DNA of 40,098 nucleotides from Alphaproteobacteria bacterium (GTDB lineage Bacteria > Pseudomonadota > Alphaproteobacteria > Sphingomonadales > Sphingomonadaceae): NCBI GenBank assembly GCA_018823325.1, contig JAHJIJ010000013.1, positions 1 to 40,098 of the forward strand. The letters are read 5' to 3'. Below, in pieces: positions 19,110 through 27,157 of this stretch. The translations under genes were made by a program, and so were the position numbers. The notes below the pieces were generated by a model. It saw only the letters and a list, made by a program, of their open reading frames with translations, did no database searches and was not told the DNA's origin. The first letter of the stretch is position 1; the number at the start of each line of letters is the position of its first letter.

Positions 19110-21086
19110 ATGGGGACTACATATGGCTCGCGAGCCCGCGCCGCTGCATATCTGGCCGCCGGAGCAGTTCTGTTCACGATCATGATGCCGCAAATAGCGG
19201 TTAGCACGACGCCAGTAGCCTCTCCGCCTGTCAGCACAGCACTGCCCACGGAAGCCTTTGCCTCTCTCCCCTTTGTCGAGAAGGTCCAGCTGTCACCGGA
19301 TGGCGCGCATATGGCGGGCCTCTTTGCCATTGAGGGCAAGCAGATGATCGCCATCGTCCCCGTTCTGGGGGATCGTACCAAGGCAATCCGCTTCAGTGTT
19401 CCAGACCTTATGGACGTGTCCTCGATCCGCTGGGTCGGAAACGATAATATTCTGGTCAGCGTGGTCGCCCTCGCGCCTGTCCAAGGCGATAACTGGTATT
19501 TGAGCCGCCTCATCGCGGTAAACCGCTCAACCGGAAAAACCACGCAATTGCTGTGGGAAATGGGCGGCCAGCATGCTTCCGATGTCCTCTGGGTGCCTTC
19601 GGACGGCAGCACCAAAATCCTCGTAGCTGCGCAGAACAGCATCTATGGGAACGACCCGGATTTCTGGCCAGGCGTTTACAGCGTGGACGTGACCACCGGT
19701 CGCAAAAGCCTCGTCGAGAAAAGCCGCCACTTCGTGTCCAGCTGGGGGGCAGACCCGCAGGGGCGCGTCCGCATCGGCATCGGCTACAACGACCAGACTA
19801 CCAAATCGAACCTGCTTTTCCGGAGCATCAGCGAAAAGGCGCTCCGCACGATCGACACCGCGAAGCTGAGCGAGGATGAAGAGCTGACGGTGCCCTTCTA
19901 TTTCGTGCCGGACAGCGACCATGGCTATGTTCTCAAATCGAACGCCGAAGGGCGCGCAATCATCGCCGAGATAAATCTTACCAATGGCAAAGATGTGCGT
20001 ACCGTTTTCGATAAGGCGAATGTCGATGACGTGATTCTCGACTGGCAGACATCCGAGCTGCTGGGCGTGAGAACCAATGTCCGGGAGGCTCCCATTCATT
20101 GGTTCGACCCGGTTCTCCGGTCGCATCAGGCCGATCTTCAGAACGCGTCCCCCGGCTCCAATGTAGAAATTGTCAGCTTCAGCAGTGACCGGTCCAAGCT
20201 GCTGGTCCGGTTCAGCACGCCTGACAATCCCGGCCTGCTCTATTATCTCGATGCCCCGAGCGGCAGTCTCTCGAAGCTTGCGTCGCTCAATTCCCAGATC
20301 GAGGGCAAGCGGCTGTCTCGCGCGCGCTATGTCCAGTACAAGGCGCGAGACGGGCTGAACATCGAAGCCATCCTCACCGTGCCGCGCGGGCGGGCTGACA
20401 AGAACCTGCCCTTCATCGTGCTGCCCCATGGCGGCCCCTGGGCGCATGACACGCTGACCTATGACTATTGGGCGCAGTTCCTCGCCGAGCGCGGCTATGC
20501 CGTTCTGCAACCGAATTTCCGAGGATCGACCGGCTATGGCGAGGCCTTCGAGAAGGCCGGCGAGGGCCAGATGGGCCTCGCGATGCAGGATGATGTGACA
20601 GACGGGGTGCTCTGGGCCGTGGAGGAAGGCATCGCCGATCCCAAGCGACTCTGCATCGTTGGCGCCTCGTATGGCGGCTATGCGGCGATGTGGGGAATCG
20701 CGAAAGATCCCGATCTGTATCGCTGCGCCATTTCGATCAGCGGTGTCTCAAATGTCCGGCGCGATGTGAATGACTTCGGCGGGTCCACCCACGCACGTCT
20801 CTTCAAAGGTCAGTGGCAGCGGATGGCCGCTGATTTCGACGCGATCTCGCCCTTCAATGCCGTCGAGCGCATAAAGGCTCCGCTGCTGCTTATTCACGGC
20901 AAGAAGGACGTCCGCGTCGATCACAACCAGTCCACGCGCATGCATGCGGCCATGAATCGGGCCGGAAAGACGGTCGAGATGGTCTCCATCCCGCTGGCCG
21001 ACCATTATTTCACCCGCGAAGCCGACCGGCTGACATTGCTGAACGCGATGGAAAACTTCCTGGCCAAGCATAATCCTGCGGACTGA
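19110..21086 (+). CDS. Exported S9-family (prolyl oligopeptidase-like) peptidase
   Basis: Serine peptidase of the S9 family (about 658 aa). A signal-type hydrophobic stretch (AAAYLAAGAVLFTIMMPQIAV) is near the N-terminus, residues about 40-390 form the beta-propeller, and the C-terminal alpha/beta hydrolase domain has the nucleophile in GASYGGYAAMWG, the Asp in LIHGKKDVRVDHNQS and the His in LADHYFTRE. HGGPWAHD forms the oxyanion region. The ATG at 19110 has GGGGGG just before it; an ATG at 19083 with GGAG is the alternative and would add 9 residues. Likely periplasmic peptide degradation. It stands alone between trmFO and marR-like. Confidence 0.92.
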   Translation: MGTTYGSRARAAAYLAAGAVLFTIMMPQIAVSTTPVASPPVSTALPTEAFASLPFVEKVQLSPDGAHMAGLFAIEGKQMIAIVPVLGDRTKAIRFSVPDLMDVSSIRWVGNDNILVSVVALAPVQGDNWYLSRLIAVNRSTGKTTQLLWEMGGQHASDVLWVPSDGSTKILVAAQNSIYGNDPDFWPGVYSVDVTTGRKSLVEKSRHFVSSWGADPQGRVRIGIGYNDQTTKSNLLFRSISEKALRTIDTAKLSEDEELTVPFYFVPDSDHGYVLKSNAEGRAIIAEINLTNGKDVRTVFDKANVDDVILDWQTSELLGVRTNVREAPIHWFDPVLRSHQADLQNASPGSNVEIVSFSSDRSKLLVRFSTPDNPGLLYYLDAPSGSLSKLASLNSQIEGKRLSRARYVQYKARDGLNIEAILTVPRGRADKNLPFIVLPHGGPWAHDTLTYDYWAQFLAERGYAVLQPNFRGSTGYGEAFEKAGEGQMGLAMQDDVTDGVLWAVEEGIADPKRLCIVGASYGGYAAMWGIAKDPDLYRCAISISGVSNVRRDVNDFGGSTHARLFKGQWQRMAADFDAISPFNAVERIKAPLLLIHGKKDVRVDHNQSTRMHAAMNRAGKTVEMVSIPLADHYFTREADRLTLLNAMENFLAKHNPAD

Positions 21087-21146
21087 TCGCGACGGGGGCC
21101 TTATGCTCGCGCTTATGCCCGTTCCCTTGCAGCCCTGCCCCGACAG

Positions 21147-21737
21147 ATGACATCCAGGTCCACCCCGAAGGTGCCGGACACCCACCCCGCCCCGCAAAGC
21201 CTCGCGCAGTTGCGGGCGGTGAGCGAGGCGCATCGGCTGGATGCGGCGGTGGATGCGCTCGTGGGGGAATGGCAGTCGGTCATTCCGGCGCTCGATGAGG
21301 ATGTGCGGGCGATTGCGGCACGGATCGCGCGCATCGATGACCGGCTGCGGGCCGCGACGGCAGCGGTGCTGAAGGCCTCCGGGCTTTCCGACAATGAGTT
21401 TCGCCTGCTTGCCGGGCTGATGCGGATCGGCGCGCCGTATCGCGCGGCGCCGACCGATCTGGCAGGGCGTTATGTGCCGGTGACGTCCGGCGGGCTGACT
21501 GGCCTTGCGCGGCGGCTGGAGCAGCGTGGGCTCATTCGCCGTGTCTCACACGCCAGCGATCAGCGCTCGATGCTGATCGAACTCACGCCTGAGGGCATCG
21601 CACTGGCCGAGCGGACGATTGCGCAGTTCACCCACGCAGAGCAGGGCCTGATGGGCGGCCTCTCCGAGGCCGACCGCAAGCGCTGCAATGCGATTCTGCG
21701 CAAGCTGCTGCACTCGATCGAGGCCGCGCTGCCCTGA
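21147..21737 (+). CDS. MarR-family transcriptional regulator
   Basis: 196-aa regulator with a winged helix-turn-helix in the middle: LSDNEFRLLAGLMRIG, then AAPTDLAGRYVPVTSGGLTGLARRLEQRGLIRRVSHASDQRSMLIELT, the recognition helix and beta wing typical of MarR. The first 60 residues form a longer than usual helical N-terminal dimerisation region. It converges on the flavoprotein gene with a 21-bp gap and is the best local candidate to bind the perfect palindrome at 23446-23465. MarR proteins often respond to aromatic acids or their CoA esters, which suits the neighbouring catabolic genes. Confidence 0.9.
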   Translation: MTSRSTPKVPDTHPAPQSLAQLRAVSEAHRLDAAVDALVGEWQSVIPALDEDVRAIAARIARIDDRLRAATAAVLKASGLSDNEFRLLAGLMRIGAPYRAAPTDLAGRYVPVTSGGLTGLARRLEQRGLIRRVSHASDQRSMLIELTPEGIALAERTIAQFTHAEQGLMGGLSEADRKRCNAILRKLLHSIEAALP

Positions 21738-21758
21738 GCGTGGGCGGCGCGGCGCCGG

Positions 21759-23345
21759 TCAGGCGTCGGCGAGTTCCACCACAGGGATGCTGTCGACGGC
21801 CACCTGCCCATTGCCAGCATTGGCGAGGCGGACATGGCGCACCCAGGCCGGGTCTTCCTGCGGGAAGTCCGTGCGCCCATGGCCGCTGCGGGTTTCCTCG
21901 CGGGCCAGCTTGGCGGTCGCGACCAGTTCCGCCGTGAGCGCGAGATTGCGCAGTTCTTCCGCAGCCGTCAGATCGGACTGATCAATGTCACTCGCGGCAA
22001 TGCGCTGGATGTGCTGGAACTTGGCGATCGCATCGGTGAGCTGCGCCTGGTTCGAGACAACGCCGGCCTGCGCCCACATGATCTCGCGCACCTTCTCGAA
22101 CAGGGCAGCCGGATCCTGCGTGCCCGTGCTGCGCGCGAGACGCTCGGCCTCGGCGGTAACGGCAGCGGGATGGAGCGCCGGCAGGTCTACCGACCTTGCG
22201 CGCTGTGCCGCGCTTTGCCCGGCAATGCGGCCGAAGGTCTGCGTCTCGAGAAAGCCGCAGCCCTGCATGCGGTCGCCGCCATGAATGCCGCCCGAGGCCT
22301 CGCCGGCGGCAAACAGCCCCGGCACTGCCGTCGCGGCGTTTACGTCAATGCGCGCGCCGCCCATCAGGCGCTGGAACATGAGCGTGATCTCGACGATCTG
22401 CCCGCCCTCATAATTGCCGACCGGCGCGCGCGAGCGGGCGACCTGCCCTTCCTCGACATGCCAGACGACCGGGCCGCGCCCCTCGAAATTCTCGGTATAG
22501 ACCGCGCGCGCCATCATGTAGCGCGGGGCGCATTCCATGTTCTCGGGATCATATTTCTCCATGATCCGCTCGCCCAGTGCGTTCACATAAGCCGCGCCGT
22601 AGATCGGCCCGGCGGGCGGGGAATCGCGGAACTGGACGAACTCCATGTCGATGAGCGGCGCGCCGGCATGGAAAGCGAGACTGTAGGAATCACCCGTCGT
22701 GCGGCTGCCATGATCGACCACTTCGTCGCACAGCTTGGTGTAAAGCCGGTTCACGCCGCCCGATGCCAGCACCACCGCCTTGGCGCGGATGGTGAAATGC
22801 TCGCCGTCCGGTCCGACCGCATAAGCGCCGACGACGGCGCCATTGCTGAGCAGCAGGCGCGTGATCATCGTATTTTCCTGCAGCGTGACGCCGGCCTCGA
22901 TCAGCCCCTCACGCATCGGCGCGATGACATTGGCGTGCTTGCCCTTGCCGAGCCCCTGCGCCTGCAGCGTGCGGCGCACGGAATGGCCGGCGCGGCGCGA
23001 GATGAACCAGCTGCCATCCGCATTGCGAATGAAAGGCACGCCGCGCTTTTCCATGTCTTCGGCCAGAAAGCGGCCATGCTCGGCGCATTTCGCCACCAGA
23101 TCGCGGTCGCAGATGCCGCCGCTGGCTTTCGCCCAGTCCTCCACGAACAGCTCGGGACTGTCTGCCTCATCGAGCAGCGGAACGCTGAAGCCGACGAGCG
23201 CATGCGGGCTGGAGCCGCTATCGCCGACTTTGCCCTTGTCCACCAGCAGCACGCTCACGCCGGCCGCAGCCGCCTCCAGCGCTGCACGCGTGGCGGCAGA
23301 GCCGCCGCCGATCACCAGAACATCCGTCACGACTTCGCGGGGCAT
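21759..23345 (-). CDS. FAD flavoprotein, fumarate reductase/succinate dehydrogenase type
   Basis: 528-aa FAD protein of the succinate dehydrogenase/fumarate reductase flavoprotein superfamily. The dinucleotide motif VLVIGGGSAATRAALEAAAAGVSVLLVDKG begins at residue 8; RTTGDSYSLAFHAGAPLIDMEFVQF and GLFAAGEASGGIHGGDRMQGCGFLETQTFG mark the FAD and substrate domains, and a C-terminal helical domain is present. No haem or iron-sulfur motif. ATG at 23345 has AGGAG upstream; the longer open frame adds non-conserved residues. It is divergent from the ferredoxin gene. Could reduce or dehydrogenate an aromatic or enoate intermediate; substrate unknown. Confidence 0.87.
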   Translation of the reverse strand: MPREVVTDVLVIGGGSAATRAALEAAAAGVSVLLVDKGKVGDSGSSPHALVGFSVPLLDEADSPELFVEDWAKASGGICDRDLVAKCAEHGRFLAEDMEKRGVPFIRNADGSWFISRRAGHSVRRTLQAQGLGKGKHANVIAPMREGLIEAGVTLQENTMITRLLLSNGAVVGAYAVGPDGEHFTIRAKAVVLASGGVNRLYTKLCDEVVDHGSRTTGDSYSLAFHAGAPLIDMEFVQFRDSPPAGPIYGAAYVNALGERIMEKYDPENMECAPRYMMARAVYTENFEGRGPVVWHVEEGQVARSRAPVGNYEGGQIVEITLMFQRLMGGARIDVNAATAVPGLFAAGEASGGIHGGDRMQGCGFLETQTFGRIAGQSAAQRARSVDLPALHPAAVTAEAERLARSTGTQDPAALFEKVREIMWAQAGVVSNQAQLTDAIAKFQHIQRIAASDIDQSDLTAAEELRNLALTAELVATAKLAREETRSGHGRTDFPQEDPAWVRHVRLANAGNGQVAVDSIPVVELADA

Positions 23346-23445
23346 GCGCTTCTCCTGAAAACGATATGATGGAGCACCGGGGCACAGCACAGCGCGCGCC
23401 AGTTGATTGAGCTTGAGGGTATTTTTCCGACGGGTCGCTGTCAAT

Positions 23446-23465
23446 ATATCTTAGCGCTAAGATAT
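23446..23465. promoter_or_regulatory. Perfect 20-bp palindrome, likely regulator operator
   Basis: ATATCTTAGCGCTAAGATAT is a perfect palindrome between the divergent flavoprotein (start 23345) and ferredoxin (start 23511) genes. The length, symmetry and AT-rich outer arms fit a MarR-type operator, and a marR-like gene lies just beyond the flavoprotein gene. The link is inferred from position. Confidence 0.72.
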
Positions 23466-23510
23466 TTTTCGCTTATGCTGGCGCGATCCAAATCATGATA
23501 CAGGCGCGCA

Positions 23511-23807
23511 ATGGCGAGTGAAGAACAGCCCCTTCCGGATGGCACAATCATTGTCGAACTGGCGCGTTCGGGGATTGTGCTCACCGTGTCGCCCGGCCAG
23601 TCGATCCTCGATGCGGTGCGCGAGGCGGGCATTGCCGCGAGCTCGAGCTGCGAACAGGGGACATGCGGCGCCTGCGCGACCGAAGTGCTCGAGGGCACCC
23701 CGGATCATTTCGATGCCGTGCTCAGCCCGCAGGAGAAGCGGGAGGGCAAGGTGATGATGATCTGCTGCTCAGGCGCGCTGACCGACCGCCTCGTTCTGGA
23801 CCTTTAG
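23511..23807 (+). CDS. Plant-type [2Fe-2S] ferredoxin
   Basis: 98-aa stand-alone ferredoxin. Ligands are C47, C52, C55 and C85 in SCEQGTCGACATEV and MMICCSGAL, the C-x4-C-x2-C-x29-C spacing of plant-type ferredoxins. The sequence looks like the isolated C-terminal electron-transfer domain of the reductases of vanillate demethylase/phthalate dioxygenase systems. It probably donates electrons to the Rieske oxygenase 146 bp downstream. No flavin reductase domain is attached, so a separate reductase would be needed. Confidence 0.92.
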   Translation: MASEEQPLPDGTIIVELARSGIVLTVSPGQSILDAVREAGIAASSSCEQGTCGACATEVLEGTPDHFDAVLSPQEKREGKVMMICCSGALTDRLVLDL

Positions 23808-23846
23808 CCATGGAGCGACTTGGCGGATGACAGCTAGGACAGCACA

Positions 23847-23868
23847 TGGTATACACAATCGTCTACCA
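23847..23868. promoter_or_regulatory. Inverted repeat upstream of the Rieske oxygenase gene
   Basis: TGGTA and TACCA flank a 12-nt spacer starting with TAC, about 85 bp before the oxygenase start. The left arm includes GTATAC, which also occurs in the promoter region of the TAXI gene (25178-25187). Possible operator; the regulator is not identified. Confidence 0.4.
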
Positions 23869-23913
23869 ATGGATCAGGAGAGGTTTGCTGCGCCCGCATC
23901 CTGATCATATGCA

Positions 23914-23929
23914 GGCAACCCTGGTTGCC
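23914..23929. promoter_or_regulatory. GGCAACC-CT-GGTTGCC palindrome before the Rieske gene
   Basis: A perfect 7-bp inverted repeat with a 2-nt spacer ends 24 nt before the oxygenase start codon, inside its leader. It could be a repressor site or an RNA hairpin that stands just upstream of the ribosome binding site. Confidence 0.45.
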
Positions 23930-23953
23930 GATATCAAGTTGATGGAGTGGTGA

Positions 23954-25057
23954 GTGCTCTCGATCCTGAAAAACACCTGGTACGCCGCAGCCTATTCGCA
24001 TGAGCTTGGCGAAGGCACGCTGGCCCGCACGCTGATCGACCAGAAGGTCGTGCTGTTCCGCGACAGCAATGGCGACGCCGCGATGATCCTCAACCGTTGC
24101 CCGCACCGTTTTGCGCCGCTTTCGGCTGGCCGCATCATCGAGGATACGCTGGAGTGCCCCTATCATGGGCTGCGCTTCAACCGGGATGGCGAGTGCGTGC
24201 TCAATCCGCACAGCAAGACCAAGGCGGCGCTTCCTGCCGCCAATATTCGCGCATGGCCGCTCATGGAGCGCTACGGGATCATCTGGTTCTGGCCCGGCGA
24301 TGCCGCCAAGGCCGATCCGACCCTGCTACCCGCCATCGACTTCCTGGAGAAGCCGGACGAATATGCTGTCATCCATGGCCTGCTGAACGTGAAAGGCCAT
24401 TATGAGCTGGTCGTCGACAATCTGCTTGATCTGAGCCACGCCGCTTTCATCCACCCGCAATTCAGCGGCGGCAATTACACGCCCGAGGAACTGCTCGCCG
24501 CCACCACGCAGCGGCTGGAGCGCGGGGATCGCTGGATCACCAATCACCGCATCCGCAGCGGGCTTGGCCCCTCCTCGGCACATGTCCGCCTGTTCGGCAT
24601 GGACCCGAAGGTCGTGGTCGAGACCGACACGACGATGACCTGGCATCCGCCCGCCATGCTGGATTTCAAGCTCGGCAGCTGGGAGGTCGGCCAACCGCGC
24701 GAAAGTGGCGCGCATATCCCGCAATTGCATGTCATCACGCCGGAAACCGAGTTCACCTCGCACTATTTCTTCGTCAACGGCCGCAACCGTCGGCGCGACG
24801 AGCCGGAAGTGGATCAGGCCCTGCTCGATTTCTTCGACATGGCCTTCCGCCAGCAGGACGAGCCGATGATCGAAATGGTGCAGGAGAATATGGGCGATGT
24901 CAGCGACATCAATGAATTGAACCCCATTCTCCTGGCGACCGATACCGCACCTGTCTCAGCGCGCCGCATGCTCGCCGACCTGATCGCGCGCGAACGGGCC
25001 GAGGAACTGGCCGCGCCGCCAGAGCCCGCTCCGGCAAAAACGGCGCTGGTGGGTTGA
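23954..25057 (+). CDS. Rieske non-haem iron oxygenase (VanA-like)
   Basis: Terminal oxygenase component (367 aa) resembling vanillate O-demethylase VanA and related aromatic-acid oxygenases. The Rieske cluster ligands are C49, H51 (CPHRFAPLS) and C68, H71 (CPYHGLRF). The mononuclear iron site is seen in DNLLDLSHAAFIHPQ with H162 and H167 and the bridging D159. The start is GTG at 23954, with GGAG 6 nt upstream; an ATG a few codons earlier runs into a stop. An aromatic methoxy or ring oxidation is likely, but the substrate is unknown. The adjacent ferredoxin is its probable electron donor. Confidence 0.92.
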   Translation: MLSILKNTWYAAAYSHELGEGTLARTLIDQKVVLFRDSNGDAAMILNRCPHRFAPLSAGRIIEDTLECPYHGLRFNRDGECVLNPHSKTKAALPAANIRAWPLMERYGIIWFWPGDAAKADPTLLPAIDFLEKPDEYAVIHGLLNVKGHYELVVDNLLDLSHAAFIHPQFSGGNYTPEELLAATTQRLERGDRWITNHRIRSGLGPSSAHVRLFGMDPKVVVETDTTMTWHPPAMLDFKLGSWEVGQPRESGAHIPQLHVITPETEFTSHYFFVNGRNRRRDEPEVDQALLDFFDMAFRQQDEPMIEMVQENMGDVSDINELNPILLATDTAPVSARRMLADLIARERAEELAAPPEPAPAKTALVG

Positions 25058-25162
25058 TCGATAGCGAGCATATGACTGGGCTAGGACGCCACCACGGGTC
25101 TCAGCGCCATTCGCAACCCCCTTCATCATCTTGATAATTCAGCGGCCTTCCGCCGGAGGCAG

Positions 25163-25191
25163 TTGACGTCACCAGATTAGTATACTATTTT
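25163..25191 (+). promoter_or_regulatory. Candidate promoter of the TAXI-led operon, with overlapping palindrome
   Basis: TTGACG (25163-25168) and TATTTT (25186-25191) are spaced 17 bp apart, a plausible sigma-70-like promoter. The perfect palindrome TAGTATACTA (25178-25187) overlaps the spacer and -10 element, a position where a repressor would block transcription. The gene starts about 120 bp further on, leaving a long leader. The 253-bp gap 25058-25310 holds no gene. Confidence 0.45.
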
Positions 25192-25310
25192 TTATATTGT
25201 TTCGCTGGCCAGACGAAGCGCTCCGCAGAAGAGCGCAGGGGCAAGTCAGCGGCTGCCGTTCGTTCGCATGTCGCGACAGTCACGGGCGGACAGAGTGAGG
25301 GGAGACAATC

Positions 25311-26399
25311 TTGATTCGCAATTTGCTGTCCGCAATCGCCCTGAGCCTGGCGGGCCTCGCCTTTGCCGGGCCGGCCCATGCTGCCGAACAGGAGAAGATC
25401 GTCGACACCGGCTGGACCGATGTCGGCGAGACCGGATACGCCACGAAGCGCCTTGTCCTCGCCTCCGCCTGCCCGGAAGCCTGCCCTTGGGGCGAGCTGG
25501 GCGAGTTCGTGCGCGATGCGATGGCGCCCGAGGGCTATGAGATCATCCTGTGCCGCAATTGCAACCGCACCGAGGGCCCGCGCGTGGTCGCCAAGGCCTC
25601 GCTGCCGCCGCCGCTCAAGGAAGGCGACATTCGCCATGGCACGACGGAGCGGATCAACGCACCCATCGATTTCGGCATTACCGAAGCCTCGATGATGGCC
25701 TGGGCCTATCGCGGCGAGCATATCTACCAGAAGGACGGCCCTGCCCCGCATCTGCGCCTGATCGCGCGGATCGAGGACCCGACCTATCTGCTCGTGGCGA
25801 TCAAGCCTGAGCTGGGCATCACCAGCCTCGCGGAGATCCGCGAGCGCAAGCTGCCGGTGCGCATTCTCACGGACATGCAGCCGAGCGAGGCGCCGGTGCT
25901 CGAACATTACGGGCTGGACAAAGCCAGCGTGGAAAGCTGGGGCGGATCGATCGATCGCCCGCATGACGTGACCGCGGAAACGCCGTTCGACGTCGTCATT
26001 TCCAGCCTCGCAAGCCCCGCTAATAACCCTGAATCCTCCTTCTGGACGACGATCATGGTCGCCCATGACCTCAAGTTCCTCGATCTGCCGGAAGAACTGC
26101 TCGACCGGCTGGTGAAGGAGGCCGACATGGTCCGCACCACGGCGCGCTGGGGCGTGTTGCGCGGCGTCGATCGCTCGATCAAGACCGTCGGCCGCTCGGG
26201 CGAAGTCGTCTTCGCACGCGCCGACATGCCGGACGAGATCGCTTATGCCGCCGCCCGCGGCATCGACCGCGCCCGTGGCGAGCTCAAATGGTTCGTGCGG
26301 CCTTATTCCATCGATCCGCGCACGGTGGGCGATGGCAAGGGCGTGCCCCTGCATCCCGGCGCTGCCCGCTATTATCGGGAGATGGGCTACATCGATTGA
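25311..26399 (+). CDS. TAXI-type (NMT1-like) periplasmic solute-binding protein
   Basis: 362-aa exported protein with a clear signal peptide (MIRNLLSAIALSLAGLAFAGPAHA, cleavage after AHA). The mature part looks like the TAXI family of TRAP-transporter binding proteins; the closing VPLHPGAARYYREMGYI is characteristic. Start codon TTG at 25311 with GGGGAG upstream. No TRAP membrane subunits (DctQ/DctM type) are nearby; instead it is followed by a DoxX-like membrane protein and an MFS transporter. A pair of cysteine-rich motifs (ACPEACPW and LCRNCNR) early in the mature protein is notable for an exported protein. Confidence 0.82.
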   Translation: MIRNLLSAIALSLAGLAFAGPAHAAEQEKIVDTGWTDVGETGYATKRLVLASACPEACPWGELGEFVRDAMAPEGYEIILCRNCNRTEGPRVVAKASLPPPLKEGDIRHGTTERINAPIDFGITEASMMAWAYRGEHIYQKDGPAPHLRLIARIEDPTYLLVAIKPELGITSLAEIRERKLPVRILTDMQPSEAPVLEHYGLDKASVESWGGSIDRPHDVTAETPFDVVISSLASPANNPESSFWTTIMVAHDLKFLDLPEELLDRLVKEADMVRTTARWGVLRGVDRSIKTVGRSGEVVFARADMPDEIAYAAARGIDRARGELKWFVRPYSIDPRTVGDGKGVPLHPGAARYYREMGYID

Positions 26400-26460
26400 T
26401 TAGGCGGCTCGCAAGGGCCGGAGAATGCAAAACGCGCTCGCCAATCAGAAAGAACCAGTA

Positions 26461-27084
26461 ATGTCGTCGTCTCCCAAGCCGCTTAAAGCCGCGTTCCTTG
26501 TCCCGGCCGCCATCACGGGCGCGATCGCGATCTATCTCGCCCTCGGCCAGTTCGACACGTTCATGTTCTTCGGCTTCCCGATCCTGGCGGGCATTGCGGG
26601 TGCGCTCATTCTGAGACGCCTCGACCCGAAGCGCACGACGGCGGACCATGTGACCGACGCCATGCGCATCTATTTTGGCCTGCACCTCATCTGGTCGTCC
26701 TCGCGCTACTGGCTCACTGACATGCAGCCGGTCGTCCCTCACCCGATCGGCGGGCCGTTCATCCAGTCGTTGCTCGACATGGGCCTGTTCCCCGGCATCA
26801 AGGCAATGGAGGGCGTTGTCGGGATCATTCTGCTGACCAACCGGTTCGTGCCGCTGATGCTCGTGCTGCAGGTGCCGACCAGCTTCACGATCTTCTATCT
26901 CAACACCTTCATTACCGGCGCGCCGCGCCAGCTCATCACCGGGCCGCTGGAGATCGGCGTGAACTGCGCGCTGCTGCTCGCCTATTTCCGCTACTATCAG
27001 CCTTTCCTCACTGCGCGCGCTTATGCGGCGCCGCCCCGCTTCATGGGGGAAAGCGCCATCGACGCGCGCGACGCGACGTCCTGA
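26461..27084 (+). CDS. DoxX-like membrane protein A
   Basis: 207-aa protein with about five or six hydrophobic helices and the segments VTDAMRIYFGLHLIWSSSRYWLTDMQP, MEGVVGIILLTNRFVPLMLVLQVPTSFTIFYLNTFITG and LLLAYFRYYQPFL. It is a close paralogue of the protein at 34881-35510 and more distantly of that at 31298-31855. Function is not established; the helical pattern is DoxX-like. The ATG at 26461 aligns with the paralogue start; 26425 is an alternative. It lies between the TAXI and MFS genes, suggesting a transport or membrane redox role. Confidence 0.78.
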   Translation: MSSSPKPLKAAFLVPAAITGAIAIYLALGQFDTFMFFGFPILAGIAGALILRRLDPKRTTADHVTDAMRIYFGLHLIWSSSRYWLTDMQPVVPHPIGGPFIQSLLDMGLFPGIKAMEGVVGIILLTNRFVPLMLVLQVPTSFTIFYLNTFITGAPRQLITGPLEIGVNCALLLAYFRYYQPFLTARAYAAPPRFMGESAIDARDATS

Positions 27085-27157
27085 CCACGCAATCCTGAAC
27101 CCGCAAAAGCCGACACAAGATCGACAGAACGCCTGACTTACGGAGAGAGAGACCAGA

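Noticed and set aside
21759..23345. Flavoprotein as a true succinate dehydrogenase or L-aspartate oxidase
   Set aside because: No sdh partner subunits or nad genes are adjacent, and the catabolic context suggests another substrate; only the superfamily is claimed.
21834..23369. 511-codon plus-strand frame opposite the flavoprotein gene
   Set aside because: Antisense shadow of a gene with clear FAD motifs; Arg/His/Ala-rich with no domain.
26400..26460. Possible extra small gene between the TAXI and DoxX-like A genes
   Set aside because: The ATG at 26425 is only an in-frame extension of DoxX-like A; the paralogue alignment supports 26461.
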